A DNA stretch of 64,000 bases from Asaia bogorensis. Lineage in GTDB: Bacteria > Pseudomonadota > Alphaproteobacteria > Acetobacterales > Acetobacteraceae. This document shows positions 1-12,785 of this stretch, piece by piece. A program made the position numbers and the translations under genes. The stretch lies in assembly GCF_900465345.1 (NCBI RefSeq), contig NZ_UEGO01000012.1:62001-126000 (forward strand), given 5' to 3'. Under the pieces are notes generated by a model that saw only the letters and a list, made by a program, of their open reading frames with translations, was not told where the DNA came from and did not search any database. Each line of letters starts with the position of its first letter. Within the stretch, counting starts at the first letter, position 1.

Positions 1-3169
<3,169 letters not shown>

Positions 3170-3247
3170 GCAAGGCGGTCCTGATGTGTCAGTCTGGAAA
3201 CATCGCTGGCGGCGGCAGATCGCGCCAGCGTCCTTGTCTCGTCCGGA

Positions 3248-4126
3248 TCAGAAAACCGAGTGCCACATGCGGCCGAAAAGCCCGCGCTGCTTGCCACCCG
3301 GCGCGACGCTATGATCGGGTAAAAGATCGCGGTTGCGCAGCAGGTTGTAGCTGTAACGATACCATTGGCTGTTGGGATAGTTGTAACCCAGAACCGAGGC
3401 TGATTTGCGTGCCTCGTCGACCAGACCCAGTTCAAGGCTGACCTCGACGATGCGTTCGAGCGCTTCAGCCACGTGATTGGTCGTCTGGAAGTCGTTCACG
3501 ACGCGCTGGTAGCGGCCAAGAGCCGCCTCGTAGTTGTGCTGCTGCTGGTAGTAGCGGCCGACGAGCATTTCCTTACCGGCAAGATGGTCGCGGCAAAGGT
3601 CGATCTTCAGCTGGGCGTCGCGGGCATAGGCCGTCTGTGGGAAGCGTGTCACGACCTCCTCAAGAGCGTTCAGGGCTTCGATCGTACCCTGCTGGTCACG
3701 CTGAACTTCGGCAATCTGTTCGTAGTAGCAAAGAGCGCGCAGGTAATAGGCATAAGCGGCGTCAGGGCTGGTGGGGTGCAGGAGCAGATAGCGCTCAAGC
3801 TGCTGGACTGAAAGCGCATATTCCCCCTGAAGGTAATAGGCATAGCCTTCCATCAGCTCGGCATTACCGACATAGCCCGAATAAGGGTAGTTCTGCTGCA
3901 GGAGTTCGAATTCGCCACTGGCCAGCGTGTAGCGCTTCGAATGAAGGGCATCGATGCCGTAATTATACAGCGTCTCGGCACTGGCGACCTTTGGTGCCTT
4001 GAACTCTTCCTTGTTGGAAAAGAGCGAGCAGCCGCTCAAAAGCAGAAAGCTGCCGGCTGTCAGGACGCTAACGACGCGCTGACGCTTCGAGGCAGGAGGT
4101 ACGTGACGTTCTGTATTCTGGTGCAT
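3248..4126 (-). CDS. bamD: Outer membrane protein assembly factor BamD (lipoprotein)
   Basis: Essential lipoprotein of the BAM complex that inserts beta-barrel proteins into the outer membrane. I place the start at the ATG at 4126. It follows a GGAAGAG ribosome-binding site and gives a proper lipoprotein leader with lipobox LLLSGC (Cys33). The open frame extends upstream to 4297, but that would run into lpxC and bury the leader. After the cysteine come tetratricopeptide-like helices (YNYGIDALHSKRYTLASGEFELLQQNYPYS-type repeats) typical of BamD/YfiO. The product has 292 residues. It sits between lpxC and recN, a common alphaproteobacterial order. Confidence 0.94.
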   Translation of the reverse strand: MHQNTERHVPPASKRQRVVSVLTAGSFLLLSGCSLFSNKEEFKAPKVASAETLYNYGIDALHSKRYTLASGEFELLQQNYPYSGYVGNAELMEGYAYYLQGEYALSVQQLERYLLLHPTSPDAAYAYYLRALCYYEQIAEVQRDQQGTIEALNALEEVVTRFPQTAYARDAQLKIDLCRDHLAGKEMLVGRYYQQQHNYEAALGRYQRVVNDFQTTNHVAEALERIVEVSLELGLVDEARKSASVLGYNYPNSQWYRYSYNLLRNRDLLPDHSVAPGGKQRGLFGRMWHSVF

Positions 4127-4205
4127 GCCGACTCTTCCACTGACGAACGGTCTTATATCACGCCTGACCATTCGCGGAAGTCCTGGGCGCACGAGATCGT
4201 TTCTC

Positions 4206-5213
4206 TCACGCTGCTGCGTGTATTTCACTTCTGTTTCGAGCGGTCTGACCTGCCAGGCGCCAGTTTTCACCGGAGGAAAAAAGGGAGCGCAAAACACGGT
4301 TGTTCAATCCATGGCCCGATTTATGGCCCATGAAGCCTGCCTTGAGCGTGTGCCCGGCCAGATACAGATCGCCCACGGCATCCATGAGCTTGTGACGCAC
4401 GAATTCCTTGGGATGACGCAGACCGCAAGGATTGAGCACGGTATCGCCTTCCACAACGATGGCATTATGCAGTGAGCCGCCGCGGGCGAGCCCCATCTTC
4501 TGGAGGGTCTCGATTTCCTTACGCTCAACAAACGTACGGCAATACCCTACCTCTTGGCGGAAGCGGTCGAGGGTGAAGGGCATGGCATGGCGCTGATGGC
4601 CGATCGCGCTGGCCGTGAAATCGATCGACATGGCGAGGGCGAAGCCAGCTCGTGCGGGGCGAAGCTCGGCAAACGCTCCGTTATCGTCTTCCACACGAAC
4701 GGTGCGAAGAACCTCGATCACGACGCGTGTAACATCCTGCCCGGTCTTGCCCGCGCACTGGATCAGAAAATCGAATTCGGCAGCTGAACCATCAAGTACC
4801 GGTGTTTCCGGGCCATCAATGTCGATCAGGGCATTGTCGATACCATTGGCGTGCAGGGCGGCCATCAGATGTTCGATCGTGGCAACGCGGATATCTGGCG
4901 CATCGGCACGGGCGATCACCGTGCTGAGCCGTGTGCACACCACATTGTCGTAGCGTGCAGGGATCGGCAGGGCATCGGGAAGATCGCTTCTGCGGAAAAC
5001 GATGCCATGGTTCACAGGGGCGGGACGCAGGGTCATACGCACCTGATGGCCACTATGAAGCCCTATGCCAACGCAGGTAATGGGCTGCTTGAGTGTGCAT
5101 TGGGGCGCGGTCTGCGTATTGGTGCCGAAGGGGCTTAGAAAATCGGCTGAGTTCTTGAAAACTGAGGGAGGCACGATCGATGCTTTGAACGGTGTTTCGG
5201 CCGTGATCTGCAT
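4206..5213 (-). CDS. lpxC: UDP-3-O-acyl-N-acetylglucosamine deacetylase LpxC
   Basis: Zinc enzyme of the committed step of lipid A synthesis, removing the acetyl group from UDP-3-O-acyl-GlcNAc in the cytoplasm. The product has 335 residues from the ATG at 5213, which follows a GGGAGAG site; a TTG six codons upstream is less likely. Seen motifs are QPITCVGIGLHSG near the N-terminus, the zinc-ligand segment TIEHLMAAL, and FVRHKLMDAVGDLYL carrying the second histidine and the aspartate ligand, then GHKSGHGLNN near the end. About 30 residues precede the conserved start, slightly longer than E. coli. It lies downstream of ftsZ, separated by a strong inverted repeat. Confidence 0.96.
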   Translation of the reverse strand: MQITAETPFKASIVPPSVFKNSADFLSPFGTNTQTAPQCTLKQPITCVGIGLHSGHQVRMTLRPAPVNHGIVFRRSDLPDALPIPARYDNVVCTRLSTVIARADAPDIRVATIEHLMAALHANGIDNALIDIDGPETPVLDGSAAEFDFLIQCAGKTGQDVTRVVIEVLRTVRVEDDNGAFAELRPARAGFALAMSIDFTASAIGHQRHAMPFTLDRFRQEVGYCRTFVERKEIETLQKMGLARGGSLHNAIVVEGDTVLNPCGLRHPKEFVRHKLMDAVGDLYLAGHTLKAGFMGHKSGHGLNNRVLRSLFSSGENWRLAGQTARNRSEIHAAA

Positions 5214-5328
5214 GATTGGACGCTCTCCCAAATTACCGAAACGTTATGTTTCGGCCTTGAAGAAAGCTCTACCCGCTAAAGGGGCAGGCAGACCAGTCAA
5301 TGTTTGTTGCCATTCATTACGGCCTAAG

Positions 5329-5363
5329 GCTCTGAAACTGCACGTAAAAATCAGTTTCAGAGC
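5329..5363 (-). repeat. 12-bp perfect inverted repeat between ftsZ and lpxC
   Basis: GCTCTGAAACTG (5329-5340) pairs perfectly with CAGTTTCAGAGC (5352-5363), leaving an 11-base loop. In the direction of transcription it starts 18 bases after the ftsZ stop. No run of T follows the stem, so it does not look like a standard intrinsic terminator. An RNA hairpin that limits read-through or protects the ftsZ 3' end is an inference. Confidence 0.7.
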
Positions 5364-5381
5364 GTGGCTTTGTGTCAGAAA

Positions 5382-6860
5382 TCAGCGACCCTGATCGCGA
5401 CGAAGAAAAGCAGGAATGTCGAGACCGTTTTCTTCGCTATTGTCGTGATTCGAGACAGGACGCGAAGGCTCAGCGCGCTCGACCACAGTGGGTTCGTTGC
5501 GCGGTGCCTCGTCTTGCTGGGTATAGTTCGACGGCGCGGGTCGACCACGCAGCGCACCTGTTACGATACCAAACAGACTGCGAGACTGGGGTTCGGGCGC
5601 GGGGCGTTGACCCTGGTCCGAGAACAGGCCCGAACGCGGTGAGGCAGCGGGGGCTGGTGTCACTTTTGCTGCCTGGGGAGGCACTGAGTGAGGAGAGGGC
5701 GCAGCGCTTGCGGGTGATTGCGCATCAAGCGCGTAATGGGGCTGCTGGCGCGGTACGGCGGCATAGGTGGAAGCCGGCTGGAAAGGCTGCTGCCCGGCAT
5801 TCTGGGCGAGTTCCGCGCCATCAGCCATGACGGAGGTTTCCTGCGACGGCTCTGACGGGGCAACCACCTCTTCGGGCTCGGGCTCACGGCTGCCGTCAAT
5901 ACCAGTAGCGACTACCGAAACGCGGATGCGACCGTTCAGCGACGAATCGATGGCTGAACCCCAGATGATCGTGGCGTCATCAGCCACTTCCTGTCGGATA
6001 CGCTCTGCGGCCTGATCGACTTCGTAAAGGGTCAGGTCATCACCGCCGGTGATGTTGATGAGAAGACCACGCGCCCCGGACATGGACGAGTCATCAAGGA
6101 GCGGGTTGGAAATGGCGCGGTTGGCGGCTTCGAGGGCGCGATCCTCACCTTCGGCTTCGCCCGTACCCATCATCGCCTTGCCCATCTCCGCCATGACAGT
6201 GCGGATATCGGCGAAGTCGAGATTGATCAGCCCGGGTGCCAGCATGAGATCGGTCACGCCGCGCACACCCATATAGAGCACCTCGTCAGCCATCTTGAAG
6301 GCTTCACGCAAGGTCGTGTGCATGGTCGCCATGCGAAACAGGTTCTGGTTCGGAATGACGATCAGCGTATCGACATATTGCTGCAGCTCGGCAATGCCTG
6401 CCTCGGCCACTTTCTTGCGTCGCGCGCCTTCAAAGCCGAAAGGTGTGCTGACCACGCCGACTGTGAGAATCTTGCGGTCACGCGCCATCTTGGCAATGAC
6501 GGGTGCAGCGCCCGTGCCGGTGCCGCCACCCATGCCAGCTGTCACAAAAACCATGTGCGCGCCATCAATATGACGGCTGATTTCCTCTGCCGCTTCCTCA
6601 GCGGCAGCCTTGCCGATTTCCGGCTTGGCACCTGCCCCGAGGCCCTGGGTAAGATGAGGACCAAGCTGGACGCGGCGTTCTGCGCGTGAGCCCGCAAGCG
6701 CTTGCGCATCCGTATTGGCGACAACAAATTCGACGCCCTGCAACTGCATCTCGATCATGTTGTTGACGGCATTCATGCCACCGCCACCAACGCCGATAAC
6801 GGTGATGCGCGGAGAGAAGTCAGAGTAATTATATTGCGGGGCAGTGAGATTGAGCGTCAT
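5382..6860 (-). CDS. ftsZ: Cell division protein FtsZ
   Basis: Tubulin-like GTPase that forms the cytokinetic ring. The 492-residue protein has the nucleotide-binding start [18 protein letters not shown], the tubulin signature [10 protein letters not shown] at residues 111-120, and the T7-loop region with [11 protein letters not shown]. The GTPase core ends near residue 320. A long Pro/Gln/Ser-rich linker follows, then the conserved C-terminal peptide LDIPAFLRR that docks FtsA and other partners. The linker is longer than in E. coli, as is usual in alphaproteobacteria. An 83-base gap separates it from ftsA and the upstream site is weak, so it may have its own promoter there. Confidence 0.98.
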   Translation of the reverse strand: MTLNLTAPQYNYSDFSPRITVIGVGGGGMNAVNNMIEMQLQGVEFVVANTDAQALAGSRAERRVQLGPHLTQGLGAGAKPEIGKAAAEEAAEEISRHIDGAHMVFVTAGMGGGTGTGAAPVIAKMARDRKILTVGVVSTPFGFEGARRKKVAEAGIAELQQYVDTLIVIPNQNLFRMATMHTTLREAFKMADEVLYMGVRGVTDLMLAPGLINLDFADIRTVMAEMGKAMMGTGEAEGEDRALEAANRAISNPLLDDSSMSGARGLLINITGGDDLTLYEVDQAAERIRQEVADDATIIWGSAIDSSLNGRIRVSVVATGIDGSREPEPEEVVAPSEPSQETSVMADGAELAQNAGQQPFQPASTYAAVPRQQPHYALDAQSPASAAPSPHSVPPQAAKVTPAPAASPRSGLFSDQGQRPAPEPQSRSLFGIVTGALRGRPAPSNYTQQDEAPRNEPTVVERAEPSRPVSNHDNSEENGLDIPAFLRRDQGR

Positions 6861-6919
6861 GGCGTAATCCGGATAGGGCTGGTATCAGTCCCGAATTCAG
6901 GGAGAATGACTGAAAAGCG

Positions 6920-6935
6920 TAACCTTAATAGGTTA
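6920..6935. repeat. Short inverted repeat between ftsA and ftsZ
   Basis: TAACCT (6920-6925) and AGGTTA (6930-6935) form a 6-bp stem with a 4-base loop in the 83-base ftsA-ftsZ gap. On the plus strand it is followed by GTTTTT, but that strand carries no gene here. On the operon strand only a partial T-rich stretch follows. A regulatory role is possible but unsupported. Confidence 0.35.
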
Positions 6936-6943
6936 GTTTTTCG

Positions 6944-8344
6944 TCATGTGCGACCCCTAATGAAATGGACCAGGCGCTTTAGCATGCCTCCCGGTCTCTG
7001 CTCTGGTGTATCGGCATCGTGGAAGCTCCGATCTCCCCCGGCGACCCAGGCCAGCAGGCCCGATGCCGTGGAAAAACCAGCGGAATTCGCGCCGATTTCG
7101 GGTAATCCGACAATGCCGAGCGGGCGTCCGAGACGAACGGGACGATCCAGGATCCGTGCGGCCATCGGTCCCACGCCATCCAGCAGGGAGGCACCTCCGG
7201 TCAGGACCACACGCTCGCGGCCTGTCCGGCTGAAACCGGCATCATCCAGACGATCGCGCACGAGTTCGAGCGTTTCCTCGATGCGCGGCCTGATGGCCGA
7301 GACCAGTCTTGCGCGTGAAACGGTTGTCAGCGTCCCGGGGGCTTCACCGATTTTCTGAAGCGTGATGAGTTCGCTGCTGTCTTCGGCAGAGAGTTCGGCG
7401 GCGCCATATTTGGTCTTGAGCCGCTCCGCCTCGTCCAGCGAGGTGGAAAGCATGCCCGCGAGATCGCGGGTGACATGCAATCCGCCGACAGGCAGGAAAG
7501 CCGTATGACGTAGCATGCCATCACCAAAGACGGCGATCGAGGTCGTGCCGCCGCCCATATCGACAACAGTTGCGCCAAGTTCGCGCTCATCTGCATCGAG
7601 CACCGAGAGACCCGAGGCGAGGGACGCCGAGACAAGACCGGTCATCTTGAGCTCTGAGCGCATCAGGACCGAGTCCAGTGTACGCACTGCGGTTGTTGCG
7701 GCATCGACGACATGAAGCCTGGCCGTGAGTTGCTCACATACCTGGCCCCGGGGATCGACAATGCCGTAAGTATCATCCACCGCATAACCGATGGGCAGGG
7801 TGTGGATGACGGTGCGACCCTCGGTGAAGGCACGGGCCTGACCCTCTGCCACGACGCGGGCCATATCGCTCTCGCTGACCCCGTGACCACCAATGGGCAT
7901 ACGCGCATTGAACAGACGGCTCTCGGGATGACCACAGGAGAGATTGACGGCAATATCGTCGAGGCGACGATCGGCAGCTTCTTCAGCCTGACCGACAGTG
8001 GCACGTATGGCCTGCTCAGCCTCTTTCAGATCGACGATATTGCCGTTGCGTATCCCGCGCGATCGACGCCAGCCATAGCCGAGCACACGCAACGTGCCAT
8101 CAGCCTCGCCACGGCCGATCAGGCAGGTCATCTTGGTCGATCCGATGTCCAGCACACCGAAAACACCCACGCGCCAGTGTCTGGGCATGGCAGGCTCATC
8201 TGCCGGGGGCAGGGCGAGGATATGATCCTCGGAGCGTTCGTGATGTCTCTGCGCTGTGCTGACCGGCAGGAGCGCGCGGCTACGCACTGTCCGCCGGCGC
8301 TTCTTGCGCGGCGAGTCCGGGTCTGTGGCCACGAGGTCGTTCAT
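6944..8344 (-). CDS. ftsA: Cell division protein FtsA
   Basis: Actin-like ATPase that tethers FtsZ filaments to the inner membrane and recruits late divisome proteins. The product has 466 residues. An Arg-rich N-terminal extension of about 60 residues precedes VFGVLDIGSTKMTCLIG, the phosphate-1 segment of the actin fold. The second phosphate segment is GATVVDMGGGTTSIAVF, and VVLTGGASLLDGV is the adenosine segment. The C-terminal MLKRLVHFIRGRT resembles the amphipathic membrane-targeting helix. The start overlaps the ftsQ stop by four bases. Confidence 0.96.
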   Translation of the reverse strand: MNDLVATDPDSPRKKRRRTVRSRALLPVSTAQRHHERSEDHILALPPADEPAMPRHWRVGVFGVLDIGSTKMTCLIGRGEADGTLRVLGYGWRRSRGIRNGNIVDLKEAEQAIRATVGQAEEAADRRLDDIAVNLSCGHPESRLFNARMPIGGHGVSESDMARVVAEGQARAFTEGRTVIHTLPIGYAVDDTYGIVDPRGQVCEQLTARLHVVDAATTAVRTLDSVLMRSELKMTGLVSASLASGLSVLDADERELGATVVDMGGGTTSIAVFGDGMLRHTAFLPVGGLHVTRDLAGMLSTSLDEAERLKTKYGAAELSAEDSSELITLQKIGEAPGTLTTVSRARLVSAIRPRIEETLELVRDRLDDAGFSRTGRERVVLTGGASLLDGVGPMAARILDRPVRLGRPLGIVGLPEIGANSAGFSTASGLLAWVAGGDRSFHDADTPEQRPGGMLKRLVHFIRGRT

Positions 8345-9426
8345 TCTTCGGTCGAGGCTCCATCTGCGGAGGAAGGGGCTTGGCTGTCATGGCCGCGCTG
8401 GGTGGCAGCATGGCCCGGTTTGTGCGTTGATTGCGGCGGATTTCCGGTAGTTCCCGGTCCTGATTTTTGCGTTGATCCTGCTTGTCCGCCGCTTCTGACG
8501 GGCGCGCCATTACCTGTGTTGGAGGCGTCGGTGCCGGGTTCCTTGTCCTGGTTGGTATTTGAAGATTCATGCGGAGCGTTCGGATCGGCAACCGGCGCGG
8601 GGGGCTGGTGAATGACCATACGATCCGGCAGGCGCATATCGATCGAAACGACCGGGCGCTCGAGCAGGCGGAACTGGTCCTGATATTGCGCAAGACGCGC
8701 AAGCGCCGCCTGTTCCTGTCCTTCTGGCAGCAGGACGGTGGCGCCATCACGCAGGGTCAGGTTCCAGCGACGCTGCCCGACACGTACGGCTGCGACAACG
8801 AACTCCTTGACCGATGGATTGGCCGTCAGCGCATCCACCAACGTCGAGGCCGCCAGGTTTGCACCTTCGCCGACAACCAGTGGCAGCTTGATAAAGGCCT
8901 GACCATTTTTGCCTTCCAGCCCCTGATCCGGCACGCGCTCGCCAGCGCGGTTGATCAGGATGAACTGTCCATGGTCCTGCCAGACGGCCACCGGGCTGCG
9001 TTCCGTGATCTTGATGACGATCGTGTCGGGCATATGCCGTTCGACCGTCGCATGATCGATAAAGGGCAGAGTGTCGATGCGATCACGCGCCGCCGAGACC
9101 GAAAACCCGAAGATCGGCTTGCCGACCGAGGTGCCGAGAGCCCGCATCAGATCGTCTTCCGGCGTGAGGTTGCGCCCCTCGATTCGGATCGTCTTGATCT
9201 GGAATGGCAGGTACTGAACGAGCTTCGCGCGATAGGGCGCAAAACGCGCCTCGGAAGCCGAAAGGCGCAGAAATGAGGCGGCAATTCCTGCTACGACCAG
9301 CAGAAAAAGGAAGGCCAGAAATACACGCAGGCCCCGCTTGTGGCGGCGCATAAACAGCACGAGACGCGCTGGTCTGTCCTGCTGAACGGGCCCGCGATAC
9401 GGAGCTTCCGGCCGCCGGTTTCTCAT
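8341..9426 (-). CDS. ftsQ: Cell division protein FtsQ
   Basis: Bitopic divisome protein linking early and late division proteins. The 361-residue product has an Arg-rich cytoplasmic start, one membrane segment at about residues 32-54 (VFLAFLFLLVVAGIAASFL) and a POTRA domain (IKTIRIEGRNLTPEDDLMRAL). The FtsQ beta domain follows, containing DTIVIKITERSPVAVWQ and VSIDMRLPDRMVI. The last ~90 residues are a Pro/Ser/Thr/Gly-rich low-complexity tail absent from E. coli FtsQ. Four-base overlaps join it to ddl upstream and ftsA downstream. Confidence 0.95.
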   Translation of the reverse strand: MRNRRPEAPYRGPVQQDRPARLVLFMRRHKRGLRVFLAFLFLLVVAGIAASFLRLSASEARFAPYRAKLVQYLPFQIKTIRIEGRNLTPEDDLMRALGTSVGKPIFGFSVSAARDRIDTLPFIDHATVERHMPDTIVIKITERSPVAVWQDHGQFILINRAGERVPDQGLEGKNGQAFIKLPLVVGEGANLAASTLVDALTANPSVKEFVVAAVRVGQRRWNLTLRDGATVLLPEGQEQAALARLAQYQDQFRLLERPVVSIDMRLPDRMVIHQPPAPVADPNAPHESSNTNQDKEPGTDASNTGNGAPVRSGGQAGSTQKSGPGTTGNPPQSTHKPGHAATQRGHDSQAPSSADGASTEE

Positions 9427-10361
9427 CTGGCCTGTTTGCCCCGCGTGGTGAGAGCATCACGCACGATCCAGTCGCAAAGCTCCGGGTAGGAAATGCCACA
9501 ATAGGCGGCCTGTTCCGGCAGGAGAGAGGTGGCGGTCATGCCGGGTTGCGTATTGACTTCCAGAAGGATCAGACGGGACGTTTCCTCGTCATAACGGAAA
9601 TCGGCTCGCGAGGCACCCGAGCAGCCCAGCGCACGGTGGGCGTTCTCGGCCACGCGCAAGGCCTGGGTGAAAATGGCCTCCGGCACTTGCGCTGGCACGT
9701 GATGCACGGAACCACCGGGTGCGTATTTCGCGTCGAAATCGTAGAAATCGCCTGTGGGAGACGCCGCCACGATATCGGTCACGGTCAGGGCCCGGTCACC
9801 CAGCACGGCGACGGTGAGTTCGCGACCCGGAATATATTCCTCAACCAACGCCTCGCGGCCAAAGGCCCAGTTAGAGGCAATGGTCTGACGGCGGTTGCTG
9901 CCGGTCCGGACAATCTCGACCCCGAATGATGACCCTTCGGCGATGGGCTTGACCACATAGGGCGTCGGTAGAGGGTCAGCTGCGGCAAGTTCGTCCATCG
10001 TCACGACCCGTCCCTCAGCGACGGGCAGACCGGCCGCTGCAAACACGCGACGCGAGGCTTCCTTGTCCATGGCGAGCGAGGACGCCCGTATGGAAGAATG
10101 GGTGTAGGTCAGGCCTAGCCACTCCAGAACGCCCTGAATGGCACCATCTTCCCCCAGCGGGCCATGCAGCGCATTGAACACGACATCTGGTGCCGCAGCG
10201 CGCAGGGCGCGGATCGTTTCGGCCAGATCGGGGCCGGCATCGACACTGACAACATCATGCCCGGCTTCGGCCAGAGCCTGTGCAACGCCAGCGCCACTAC
10301 GCAGACTGACGGGTCGTTCGCTTGAAATGCCTCCCTGAAGGACGGCAATCTTCAGACTCAT
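9423..10361 (-). CDS. ddl: D-alanine--D-alanine ligase
   Basis: ATP-grasp enzyme that makes the D-Ala-D-Ala dipeptide added by MurF. The start is placed at the ATG at 10361 ([23 protein letters not shown]), which overlaps the murB stop as ATGA. The frame extends 15 codons further into murB but lacks a typical N-terminus there. The product has 312 residues. Seen are NALHGPLGEDGAIQG, the lysine segment PYVVKPIAEGSSFGV and the metal-binding end ILLEVNTQPGMT. It is the standard dcw-cluster Ddl of the DdlB type. Confidence 0.96.
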   Translation of the reverse strand: MSLKIAVLQGGISSERPVSLRSGAGVAQALAEAGHDVVSVDAGPDLAETIRALRAAAPDVVFNALHGPLGEDGAIQGVLEWLGLTYTHSSIRASSLAMDKEASRRVFAAAGLPVAEGRVVTMDELAAADPLPTPYVVKPIAEGSSFGVEIVRTGSNRRQTIASNWAFGREALVEEYIPGRELTVAVLGDRALTVTDIVAASPTGDFYDFDAKYAPGGSVHHVPAQVPEAIFTQALRVAENAHRALGCSGASRADFRYDEETSRLILLEVNTQPGMTATSLLPEQAAYCGISYPELCDWIVRDALTTRGKQAR

Positions 10362-11269
10362 GGCTGTTCTCCCGATGACGGTTTTCCAAGGCGTTTGATT
10401 TCCCAATGCAGGGCAATGCCGCTTTGGGCAAGGACGCGAGCACGGACTTCGTCACCCAGATCTTCCAGATCGCGGCTTGTGGCAGTGCCGAGATTGAGCA
10501 GGAAATTACAGTGTTTCTCGCTTACCTGCGCGCCACCCCGGGTGAGACCACGGCATCCGGCGTCGTCAATCAGTTGCCAGGCCTTGTGGCCGTCAGGATT
10601 GCGGAAGGTCGAGCCCCCCGTGCGGGCCTTGACGGGTTGCGAGGCCTCGCGGGCGGCCTTGATGCCTGCAATATGGGTGCGGATCTGCTCGCGGTCGCCC
10701 GGTCGCGCCCGCAGCCGCGCCCTCAGCACGATGGCCCCATCAGGCAGACTGGCATGACGATAGCTGAAGGCCAGTTCGGCATTGCCCAGACGCGTGATCG
10801 TCCCGTCGGGCAGGAGGATTTCAGCCCAGTCGAGCACGGCATTGATATCAGAGCCATAAGCGCCGGCATTCATGACCACCGCCCCGCCAATGGAGCCGGG
10901 AATTCCAGCTAGGAATTCCAGCCCGGTCAGACCTGCTGCGGCGGCCTGCTCGGCCACGATCATGTCGAGCGCTGCAGCACCGGCCACGAGACCATCGGGC
11001 TCGATGACGATATCGGCGAAACCGCCCGCCATGCGCACCACAAGTCCCTCAATCCCATCATCGCGGATGATGACATTCGAACAGGCGCCAAGCACCGTGA
11101 CCGGAAACCCTTCGGGGAGGGCCGCCAGAGTGTCGGCAAGGTCCTGCACATCCTTGGGCACGAACAGGGCTTCGGCATTGCCGCCCGTGCGAAACCAGGC
11201 GCGTGGGCCAAGCGGTGCGTCAAAACTCAACCGGCCACGTGGCGAGAGCTGATGCAGATTCGTGCTCAT
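10358..11269 (-). CDS. murB: UDP-N-acetylenolpyruvoylglucosamine reductase MurB
   Basis: FAD enzyme that reduces UDP-GlcNAc-enolpyruvate to UDP-MurNAc with NADPH. The 303-residue length fits the type II (short) MurB class. Motifs include the FAD-binding [16 protein letters not shown], the [18 protein letters not shown] segment, and SFRNPDG-like [18 protein letters not shown] with the catalytic serine position. Four-base overlaps with murC and ddl indicate tight translational coupling. Confidence 0.96.
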   Translation of the reverse strand: MSTNLHQLSPRGRLSFDAPLGPRAWFRTGGNAEALFVPKDVQDLADTLAALPEGFPVTVLGACSNVIIRDDGIEGLVVRMAGGFADIVIEPDGLVAGAAALDMIVAEQAAAAGLTGLEFLAGIPGSIGGAVVMNAGAYGSDINAVLDWAEILLPDGTITRLGNAELAFSYRHASLPDGAIVLRARLRARPGDREQIRTHIAGIKAAREASQPVKARTGGSTFRNPDGHKAWQLIDDAGCRGLTRGGAQVSEKHCNFLLNLGTATSRDLEDLGDEVRARVLAQSGIALHWEIKRLGKPSSGEQP

Positions 11270-12684
11270 GATGCCTTGCCATTAAGCGCGGCAAGCTGAC
11301 CCGGCAGCGCGTGGGCCCAGTTGGTGATGGTGCCCGCACCAAGGCACACAACGAAGTCACCCGGCTTGGCGATGGCGTTGATCATCTCGGCCAGATGCTC
11401 GGGGCCGGGCAACGGCACCACGGAGCGATGGCCGCTGGCGCGCAGTCCCTCGATCAGTGTGTCGCGGCTGACGCCCTCGATCGGCGCTTCACCGGCAGCA
11501 TAGACATCGGTCACGATGACCGTTCCAGCGTCGTTCATGCAGGTGCAGAAATCGCTGAACAGGGCTTGGAGGCGCGAGTAGCGATGCGGCTGCACCACGG
11601 CAATCACATCGCGTGCGCCAGCCTGGCGGGCGGCGCGCAGCACGGCAGCAATCTCGACCGGATGATGACCGTAATCATCAATGACCGTGATACCATTGAA
11701 ATCACCGCAACGCGTGAAACGACGCTTGACGCCGCGGAACCCGGCGAGCGCAAGGCGAATGGTTTCGTCACTGATATCCATCTCGCTGGCGACGGCGATG
11801 GCAGCGAGTGCGTTGAGCACGTTGTGCTGGCCCAGCATGGGCAGGCGGAACGGCCCGGCGCGACGCGTGGTCTTTCGCGTGCGGTTGGTGATCACCACCT
11901 CGAATGTGGCGCCCAGACGGTCGGTAATCAGCTTGTCCGCGCGGATATCGGCCTGCGGGCTGAAGCCATAGGTCACGATACGATGGTCTGACAGGCGCGG
12001 GATCATCTGCTGTACGGCAGGATGATCGATGCACAGTACAGCAAACCCGTAGAACGGAATGTTGGACACGAACTGGTCATAGGCCGCCTGCATGGCTTCT
12101 GCCGTGCCCCAATGGTCCAGATGTTCGGGGTCCATATTGGTGACCACGGCAATGACCGCAGGCAGACGCAGGAAGGAGCCATCGCTCTCATCGGCCTCGA
12201 CCACCATCCAGTCGCCCGAACCCATGCGGGTGTTGGTGCCGTAAGCCTCGATAATGCCGCCATTGATCACGGTCGGGTCAAGTTTGGCCTGTTCGAGCAC
12301 GCAGGCCACGAGGCTTGTGGTGGTTGTCTTGCCATGGGTGCCGCCAATCGCCACCGCCCAGCGCAGGCGCATGAGCTCGGCCAGCATTTCGGCACGACGC
12401 ACGACGGGGATCAGCCTCGCGCGCGCCGCCAGAACCTCGGGATTGTCCTTCTTCACGGCCGTTGAGGTGACCACAACCTGAGCCGCGCCCAGATTACCTT
12501 CGTCATGGCCAATCGCGACGACAATACCGAGCTTGCGCAGGCGCAGCACATTGGCGTTTTCGCTGATATCCGACCCCTGAACCTTGTAGCCGAGCATATG
12601 CAGCACTTCGGCAATTCCTGACATGCCAATTCCGCCAATACCGACGAAATGGATGGTTCCGATGGAAAGGGGGAGTGCGCGCAT
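11266..12684 (-). CDS. murC: UDP-N-acetylmuramate--L-alanine ligase MurC
   Basis: Cytoplasmic Mur ligase adding the first amino acid, L-Ala, to UDP-MurNAc. The 472-residue protein has the N-terminal Rossmann motif [11 protein letters not shown], the ATP-binding GTHGKTTTT at residues 115-123, and the central [11 protein letters not shown]. The C-terminal domain carries [15 protein letters not shown] 101-base gap separates it from murG upstream, the largest break in the mur run, while the stop overlaps murB by four bases. Confidence 0.97.
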   Translation of the reverse strand: MRALPLSIGTIHFVGIGGIGMSGIAEVLHMLGYKVQGSDISENANVLRLRKLGIVVAIGHDEGNLGAAQVVVTSTAVKKDNPEVLAARARLIPVVRRAEMLAELMRLRWAVAIGGTHGKTTTTSLVACVLEQAKLDPTVINGGIIEAYGTNTRMGSGDWMVVEADESDGSFLRLPAVIAVVTNMDPEHLDHWGTAEAMQAAYDQFVSNIPFYGFAVLCIDHPAVQQMIPRLSDHRIVTYGFSPQADIRADKLITDRLGATFEVVITNRTRKTTRRAGPFRLPMLGQHNVLNALAAIAVASEMDISDETIRLALAGFRGVKRRFTRCGDFNGITVIDDYGHHPVEIAAVLRAARQAGARDVIAVVQPHRYSRLQALFSDFCTCMNDAGTVIVTDVYAAGEAPIEGVSRDTLIEGLRASGHRSVVPLPGPEHLAEMINAIAKPGDFVVCLGAGTITNWAHALPGQLAALNGKAS

Positions 12685-12785
12685 GAACCAGGCTTTCAGA
12701 GTAACTGCGAGAAAACAGGAAGATCGAGTTGAGGACAGAAGAAGGGCGTCAGGTCAGCGATGGATGTGAGCGAAGAGGCTACCCA

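Noticed and set aside
4127-4297. Upstream extension of the bamD reading frame into lpxC
   Set aside because: It would overlap lpxC by 92 bases and bury the lipoprotein leader; the ATG at 4126 has a good site and a proper lipobox.
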